Source: Pseudomonas versuta
GTDB taxonomy: Bacteria > Pseudomonadota > Gammaproteobacteria > Pseudomonadales > Pseudomonadaceae
Assembly: GCF_001294575.1 (NCBI RefSeq)
Contig: NZ_CP012676.1
Coordinates: 2,666,001 to 2,730,000 of the forward strand
Direction of reading: 5' to 3'
DNA: 64,000 bases
The first letter of the stretch is position 1. Each line of letters starts with the position of its first letter. Positions 59,144 through 64,000 of the stretch are shown piece after piece. The notes beneath the pieces are model-generated. The model was not told the origin of the DNA. It ran no database searches and worked only from the letters and a program-made list of their open reading frames with translations. The position numbers were made by a program, and so were the translations under genes.

Positions 59144-60283
59144 TTATGCGCTGGGTTTGAGCACCACTTTGGTCCAACCCTCTTCACGTGCATCGAAGTG
59201 CTGGTACGCCTCAGGCCCTTCAGCCAGTTTCAGGCGGTGGGAAATGATTTGCGACGGATGCGCACGATCATGGTGGATCAGCTCGGCCAGGCGGCGGTTA
59301 TAAACTTTGACATTGGCCTGCCCGGTGCGAATCTGCTGGCCCTTAAACCAAAAGGCACCGAAGTCAAAGGCCATCTTGCCCTCCTTCGCCAGCTCATTTT
59401 TTGCACCTGGATCCTGCGGAACGAATACGCCCACAACGCCGATCCCGCCAGTGGCTTTGGTTGAAGCGACGAGGTTATTCATGGTCAGGTGGTTAGCTTC
59501 ATGACCGTGGCGATCGCAGCATTGGTAACCCACACACTCACAGCCGCGATCCGTGCCTTTGCCATGAGTAAGATTTAATATTTGATCGACTGCTTCCTTT
59601 TCGAGCGAGTTGATGGGCGTGGCGCCAATCTGGGCGGCCAGCTTCAAACGGTCTGGATGGTTATCGACCACAAACACTTGTGAGGCGCCCTTGATCATGG
59701 CCGACTGGGCTGCCATCAATCCCACCGGTCCGGCGCCGTAAATGGCGATGCTTTCTCCAGGAAGCAGGCCGGCCAACTCGGTCGCATGCCAACCCGTCGG
59801 GAAAATGTCAGAGAGCATGACGTAGTCCTCTTCACGCTCTTGCGCATCCTCGGGCAACACCAGGCAGTTGAAGTCGGCGTATGGCACCCGAAGCAGCTCA
59901 GCCTGCCCGCCTTGATAGGGTCCCATGTCGGCAAAACCATAGGCCGCACCGGCACTCCCTGGGTTAGCCGTCAGGCAAAAACCGGTCAGGCCTTTCTCAC
60001 AATTTTCGCAAAAACCGCAGCCGATGTTGAACGGCAAGCAAACTCGGTCGCCTATCTTGACCCGATCAACCCCTACACCAACCTCAATTACCTCGCCCAG
60101 ATTCTCATGGCCAAAAACTCTACCAGCTTCAAACGAAGTTCGGCCTTCGTACATGTGCAGGTCAGATCCGCAGATATTGGTGGTTGTTACGCGCACTAAA
60201 ACATCGGTAGGCTTTTCGATTTTCGCGTCCGGTACATTTTGCACACTGACGTCACGAGGGCCGTTGTAAACGATGGCTTTCAT
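59144..60283 (-). CDS. Glutathione-independent formaldehyde dehydrogenase-like zinc enzyme
   Basis: 379 residues of the medium-chain zinc alcohol dehydrogenase family. Catalytic zinc ligands are in TTNICGSDLHMY (Cys) and VFGHENLGEV (His-Glu). The structural-zinc-like Cys cluster is GCGFCENCEKGLTGFC. A Rossmann motif (AIYGAGPVGLMAAQSAM) follows, then KGTDRGCECVGYQCCDRHGH. These resemble P. putida formaldehyde dehydrogenase, which uses NAD without glutathione. The substrate could also be another aldehyde. First gene of a probable three-gene unit. Confidence 0.87.
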   Translation of the reverse strand: MKAIVYNGPRDVSVQNVPDAKIEKPTDVLVRVTTTNICGSDLHMYEGRTSFEAGRVFGHENLGEVIEVGVGVDRVKIGDRVCLPFNIGCGFCENCEKGLTGFCLTANPGSAGAAYGFADMGPYQGGQAELLRVPYADFNCLVLPEDAQEREEDYVMLSDIFPTGWHATELAGLLPGESIAIYGAGPVGLMAAQSAMIKGASQVFVVDNHPDRLKLAAQIGATPINSLEKEAVDQILNLTHGKGTDRGCECVGYQCCDRHGHEANHLTMNNLVASTKATGGIGVVGVFVPQDPGAKNELAKEGKMAFDFGAFWFKGQQIRTGQANVKVYNRRLAELIHHDRAHPSQIISHRLKLAEGPEAYQHFDAREEGWTKVVLKPSA

Positions 60284-60484
60284 TGCGTTCTCCCAAAGGC
60301 AAGACGAAAGGGAATTTTCGTCAGCACATGTTTTATTTGTCCGAAAGAGGAAGTCGTATGTTCAAGAAATCCAGTTCCAGTCTGACGGGCGGTAATTCTC
60401 AGACCAATTAAAAAAAGTTTGAATTTTTCTCCCGTACGTACCTCTTTCATCTAAACCATCAGAAGATTGATCGGAGGAGATGTG

Positions 60485-60721
60485 TTGAGTTATATGGACT
60501 GCGTTCAGTGGCCTGCCATGGTAGTGACAGTGATAGCGGCGTGGCTTATTGGCTCTCAACGCCCGGCGAGAAGAATGGCGGGGTTCTTCTGCTTCATATT
60601 GAGCAATATGCTTTGGGTTATATGGGGTGCTTACGCTGAGGCCTATGCATTGATCGTGCTGCAAATCTGCCTCTGCTCGATGAACCTGCGCGGGTTTAAG
60701 AAGAATTTTCAGAATCAGTAA
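60485..60721 (+). CDS. Small two-span membrane protein, paralogue of the convergent neighbour
   Basis: 78 residues from a TTG start at 60485, placed 6-7 bases after GGAGGAG and aligning with the neighbour's start; an internal ATG at 60494 is the alternative. Two hydrophobic segments (VTVIAAWLIGS; GFFCFILSNMLWVIWGAYAE) flank a basic loop (QRPARRM). WPAMVVTVI-AW-IGSQRP is nearly identical to the protein at 60729-60977. Family unknown. Confidence 0.65.
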   Translation: MSYMDCVQWPAMVVTVIAAWLIGSQRPARRMAGFFCFILSNMLWVIWGAYAEAYALIVLQICLCSMNLRGFKKNFQNQ

Positions 60722-60728
60722 TAGCGAT

Positions 60729-60977
60729 TCAACCGGAGGCCCGGTTACCGTGTTGATTTTTCCTGAATCCGCGAGCGTTCATGCCCAGCAAAATGCACTC
60801 GAGCACAATCAGACCGAAAGCATTTGTGTGCCACCCCCAAATGATCCATAGCGTATTGCTGAGGATAAAGCCCCAAAAGGCAATCATGCGTCGGCGCGGT
60901 CGTTGAGATCCGATGAACCAAGCCGAGATGACCGTCACGACCATGGCTGGCCACTGCACCCAGTCAATCAGGTCCAC
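60729..60977 (-). CDS. Small two-span membrane protein, convergent paralogue
   Basis: 82 residues with a GTG start at 60977. It shares the WVQWPAMVVTVISAWFIGSQ opening and the FWGFILSNTLWIIWGWHTNA core with the gene at 60485, and ends with a basic NARGFRKNQHGN tail. The two stops are only 7 bases apart, so the pair reads tail-to-tail. Function unknown. Confidence 0.65.
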   Translation of the reverse strand: MDLIDWVQWPAMVVTVISAWFIGSQRPRRRMIAFWGFILSNTLWIIWGWHTNAFGLIVLECILLGMNARGFRKNQHGNRASG

Positions 60978-61355
60978 ACATCACCCATTCCAATGGCTGG
61001 GTCCTGACCTCATGAAGGTTCAATTCCTTGGGGGCATTGGTAGGCATAGAGAAGCCAGGTATGTTATGTGCAGAAATCTCACCCCTTATCATTGATATTC
61101 CCTCAACCTTGCTAAGCGTCTACAGCAATCGACACTGCGCAATGGCGAAAGGTTTAAGTCAGCTCGATGTTCGGACTTAACCCAATCTCGACAAGGGGCG
61201 CCCGCACTTCAGTGCCACCACAATGCCAGTATTTACGTAAATATATTCTGAGCTAGCCTTTGGGTGTCCAAATCTTCAAGCACGTAGATCACATGGACAC
61301 ACTAACCAAGTGGTAATTGAGATAGCCTTTTCGACACGCCTGCCTAATTGCGGGG

Positions 61356-61508
61356 GTGAAGTGCAAAATCAATCCGGATGGCACCTTGTCTATCCCCGTG
61401 TTGGCGCATGGCGCTGACCAATTCACCATCGCCAACATCGATCGCGCCCAGTATCACGGAGAACAGGGAGTCACCCAGCTCATCCGTGAATATTGGAACA
61501 ATTGGTGA
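61356..61508 (+). CDS. Possible short gene or gene fragment
   Basis: 50 residues with a GTG start: VKCKINPDGTLSIPVLAHGA, followed by DQFTIANIDRAQYHGEQG and a WNNW end. The protein-like composition hints at a real small protein or the end of a broken gene. The ribosome site is poor and no family is recognised. The opposite-strand frame (61344-61601) is less convincing. Confidence 0.3.
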   Translation: MKCKINPDGTLSIPVLAHGADQFTIANIDRAQYHGEQGVTQLIREYWNNW

Positions 61509-61563
61509 TGTACAGACAGTCTTCCCGGCTGTCGTCCACAGGGTAGAAATGCGAGGTCTTTTT

Positions 61564-61842
61564 ATGCCTGATTTTATTGAAGCCACCGCGCGGGCCATCA
61601 AGATCGACTACCTTCAAGACACACTGTTCGGTGTAAATGCGCTTACCTGTGAATGCATGACGCAGGTGGCGCGTATCGCTTGCGGGTGGGAGTTGCGTCT
61701 GACTCCTCCATGGCCCTCTCAAATAAAGGATGCCCATACCATTGCGTTCGAATGGGAAGGTGTTGCCTGCCACGGCCTCATCAAGGACGTGCAACCATTG
61801 CCCGCAGGTGAACTGCTATTGGCAATTGAAATCCAGCCGTAA
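61564..61842 (+). CDS. Hypothetical protein
   Basis: 92 residues from the ATG at 61564, with GAGG 7 bases upstream. It reads MPDFIEATARAIKIDYLQDT, then ALTCECMTQVARIACGWELR and AFEWEGVACHGLIKDVQPLP. The mix suggests a compact alpha/beta domain. Three Cys are present. No signal peptide, family unknown. Confidence 0.5.
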   Translation: MPDFIEATARAIKIDYLQDTLFGVNALTCECMTQVARIACGWELRLTPPWPSQIKDAHTIAFEWEGVACHGLIKDVQPLPAGELLLAIEIQP

Positions 61843-62233
61843 CAACGAAAATGTCCTGCAGCACGCATGGACGATATGCCTCACACCGATGGATCGCACA
61901 GTGTTCGCATCATGGCTTGATGGATTTAGGTAAATGTCAATCGTCGAAGCGTTTGTGATTGTTCAAACTTTACGCCCTCTCCCACCCCCCACTGTGTCTG
62001 GGAAGGCCTATTCGCCAAGGCTTACCAGCTCAACCGCGAGGCTCCAGCAAGCCAGATAGCCGATCTTAAGTGCGAGGAGATTCCGGTCATGCCTGGGCTA
62101 TGCTCCCCAACAATGCCCGGGTGGTGACTACCACTCTGCCGCTCAGGGTCTAAAGTCGATTGTGAAAAAGAGGGCGGGCATTTGATATAGCAGTCAGCCC
62201 AATAGCCGTCACACGCTCAATCGGAGTTTTTAG
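61843..62233. other. Intergenic region
   Basis: About 390 bases. No frame with a ribosome site or protein-like composition. It holds the promoter of the cupin gene (GATATAGCAGTCAG region near 62183) by inference. Confidence 0.45.
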
Positions 62234-62770
62234 ATGACTGTTTCCCAGACTGATTCACCGTCGCCAACGTCCCTGATGTTCGAGCCCAATCACCCCGTGC
62301 CGAATAACCCTGACCTCCCTGTACTCGTGTATACCCAGGTACTATCACCACAGTTCGTTGACTTGGCCACGCGCTTTGAGGAAATGTTCACCACTCAGGG
62401 CTGGCCGCCCAAGTGGCGCAGTCGGATTTATGACTATCACCACTACCATACCGAAGGGCATGAGGTGCTTGGTGTCGCTACAGGCCATGCACAACTGATG
62501 CTCGGTGGCTCCCACGGACATATTCTGGAGGTGGGCGCTGGCGATGTCCTGCTGCTACCCGTCGGGACCGGGCACCGCAATATCAGCGCCAGCGAAGACT
62601 TCCTGGTGGTAGGCGCTTACCCGCCTGGCCAGCATGCGGACATTTGTCGCGAAGCGCCCAGCCAGGCGCAGTTGGCTAGGATCAAACAACTACCGTTTCC
62701 TGATCAAAGTCCCGTAAAGGGTGATGACGGGACGTATCGCGGCCTTTGGATAGATCGCCGTACCGGCTAA
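62234..62770 (+). CDS. YjlB-like cupin protein
   Basis: 178 residues. A cupin fold with YDYHHYHTEGHEVLGVATGH and GDVLLLPVGTGHRNI as the two motifs, including several metal-binding His residues, and VVGAYPPGQHADIC after them. It resembles B. subtilis YjlB. Reaction unknown; soluble and cytoplasmic. Monocistronic. Confidence 0.82.
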   Translation: MTVSQTDSPSPTSLMFEPNHPVPNNPDLPVLVYTQVLSPQFVDLATRFEEMFTTQGWPPKWRSRIYDYHHYHTEGHEVLGVATGHAQLMLGGSHGHILEVGAGDVLLLPVGTGHRNISASEDFLVVGAYPPGQHADICREAPSQAQLARIKQLPFPDQSPVKGDDGTYRGLWIDRRTG

Positions 62771-63462
62771 CCCTGCTCACCCGCCCCTGGCACGCTCACG
62801 CAAAAGCGGCAGCCATCGTAATGCAAAGCAGCAAGCCCAAAATACGGCATTGCGCATGGAAAAACTTGGTTCAAAGACATGAGGAAGCTGCGCAAGCAGT
62901 ACAGCGATTTTGTCAAGCCGGACAACTTGGCGGCATTGCGCCTCAACATCTCAGCATGGCTTCGCAAATTGATAGGATTCGCACCACCCAGTGCCGTTGC
63001 GCGCAAGGTGCCATCGGTTTTCACCCGCTTGACGACCATGACGATCTCACCCATGTGCGCCATGATTTTTACCGCACGTCCAGGGTCGGCTTTCGCGGTT
63101 AGCCCTTGATCACCCCAACAACATTACCCGCCGGGTCCACCCAGGCTTCGTCGCACAAAGAGCTCCGTTGTACAAAGCAAATGGCGCGCACCTCGTCTTC
63201 CTGGCCTCCCGGCCCGCGGGCGAGCAGTCACTGCGTGAGTAATGCTAACAGCGGCATTGGGGTATTGTTCATAGGCTCAATAGCCTCAGGTCGAAGAAGA
63301 TTGCGTAATCGGCGACTCCTTAAACATGACCCACCTGCCCCCATGGTGTTCCAGTAAAACAGGTAAAAATTTGAACGCGCGCAACGCTGGTCTTTCCAAT
63401 CTGAACACGGTTAGGGCTGGCTTTAACCTTTCAATTTGAAAACACACAGCAGGATGGAACCT
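62771..63462. other. Gene-poor stretch with a glyoxalase-family remnant
   Basis: Short competing frames on both strands (for example 62767-63063 minus and 62879-63109 plus) lack ribosome sites or family similarity, so none is called. At 63099-63165 on the minus strand the words CDEAWVDPAGNVVGVIKG and a stop look like the C-terminal end of a VOC/glyoxalase protein. Its upstream part is not intact. The rest shows nothing I can name. Confidence 0.5.
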
Positions 63463-64000
63463 ATGATGAATGACACTGCAAAGCCCCGGGCTGGCGCCTC
63501 ACTTTCCCTGACCGCGCTCCTTGGCCTGCTCAGCGCGTGTGCCGGCAACACTTCACCCTCAAACGTCGAAGCACCCGGTAAGCCTGAAAACCCAAGCACC
63601 CAAACACTGGAAGCGGGCGCTGCCCTGTTGCAGTCGCGTCCACCAATAGACGCACTGAACGCCTACCTGGATGGTTTCCACTTCTACAACGGGCACCACG
63701 ATGTGCAAATGGAAGCCCATCACTACTGCGCAATCCTCAACGAAGAGGTGATCCAGTGCGTGATCTATGACGGCAACCGCAAGGACGCCAAGCTGATGGG
63801 CGTGGAGTACATCATCAGCGAGCAACTGTTCAACAGCCTGCCCACGCCGGAGAAAGCGTTGTGGCACAGCCATGTGCATGAAGTGAAATCGGGTCAACTG
63901 GTTGCACCAGGGATTCCTGCGGTAGCCGAGTATGCCCTGATGGAAAAGCTGGTGCATACCTATGGCAAAACCTGGCACACCTGGCATACCGACCTCGACA
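63463..64000 (+). CDS. DUF1264-family lipoprotein, N-terminal part (cut by window edge)
   Basis: About 179 residues present. The N-terminus holds a lipoprotein signal with lipobox LSAC (TALLGLLSACAGN). The body matches DUF1264, the oil-body-associated-protein-like family: LDGFHFYNGHHDVQMEAHHY, CAILNEEVIQCVIYDGN and LWHSHVHEVKSGQLVAPGIP. A CAGGATGG site precedes the ATG at 63463. Function in bacteria is unknown. It runs past the right edge. Confidence 0.88.
   Translation, partial: MMNDTAKPRAGASLSLTALLGLLSACAGNTSPSNVEAPGKPENPSTQTLEAGAALLQSRPPIDALNAYLDGFHFYNGHHDVQMEAHHYCAILNEEVIQCVIYDGNRKDAKLMGVEYIISEQLFNSLPTPEKALWHSHVHEVKSGQLVAPGIPAVAEYALMEKLVHTYGKTWHTWHTDLD

Noticed and set aside
62767..63109. 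Overlapping short frames on both strands after the cupin gene
   Set aside because: They contradict each other, lack ribosome sites and show no protein family words.

Overview
The window looks like a chromosomal segment of a Pseudomonas, most likely a fluorescens-type environmental species. Signs of this are the bkdR/bkdA1A2B-lpdV operon, a Pseudomonas-type periplasmic glutaminase-asparaginase, small DUF1654 and DUF2986 proteins, an alkylsulfatase/sulfonate cluster of the P. putida type, and REP-like elements built around the GGAGCGAGCT core. These identifications come from reading the sequence by eye. No database search was run.

From 1 to about 46 kb the window is mostly ordinary core and metabolic DNA. 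It opens with the 5' end of thrS, then a small secreted protein, a cold-shock protein, an I78-type lipoprotein and two small unknowns. A compact ribose operon follows on the minus strand (rbsB-A-C-R-K-D plus an exported nucleoside hydrolase), with a LacI-family palindrome upstream. Next come periplasmic asparaginase, a LexA-box-led DUF1654/endonuclease I pair, a GntR regulator, LpxO, a gluconate-type permease, copCD, a variant histidine phosphatase, and the branched-chain keto-acid dehydrogenase operon with its Lrp-type activator. Then come an ABC1/UbiB kinase, an NCS2 purine permease, a five-gene NikA/DppA-type ABC importer, an HNH endonuclease, a divergent MocR regulator/EamA exporter pair, and a six-gene sulfur-scavenging operon (AtsK/TauD dioxygenase, binding protein, two permeases, ATPase, flavin monooxygenase). 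A fatty-acid-desaturase-like protein and a beta-lactamase-fold hydrolase with Cys in place of the usual Ser nucleophile lie at 43.7-46.1 kb.

From about 46.5 to 58.5 kb the DNA is an accessory island. It starts with a P4-type tyrosine integrase, followed by cargo typical of integrative elements: a zinc-ribbon/glycine-zipper protein, DUF932, a small membrane protein and an XRE regulator. After this comes an AT-richer cassette with a secreted Cys-containing protein, a Gly/Ala-rich membrane protein, an RHxER histidine phosphatase and a decayed paralogue of the secreted protein. Beyond that is an insertion-sequence graveyard (IS30-like, IS3, IS66-like and a full-length dead IS3 copy) around a Ku gene and a broken SRAP/YedK gene.

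From 58.7 to 64 kb the region holds a formaldehyde-dehydrogenase-like operon with two small exported or unknown proteins, a convergent pair of paralogous small membrane proteins, a cupin, a glyoxalase-family remnant, and the start of a DUF1264 lipoprotein cut by the window edge. No rRNA, tRNA or CRISPR array was found.
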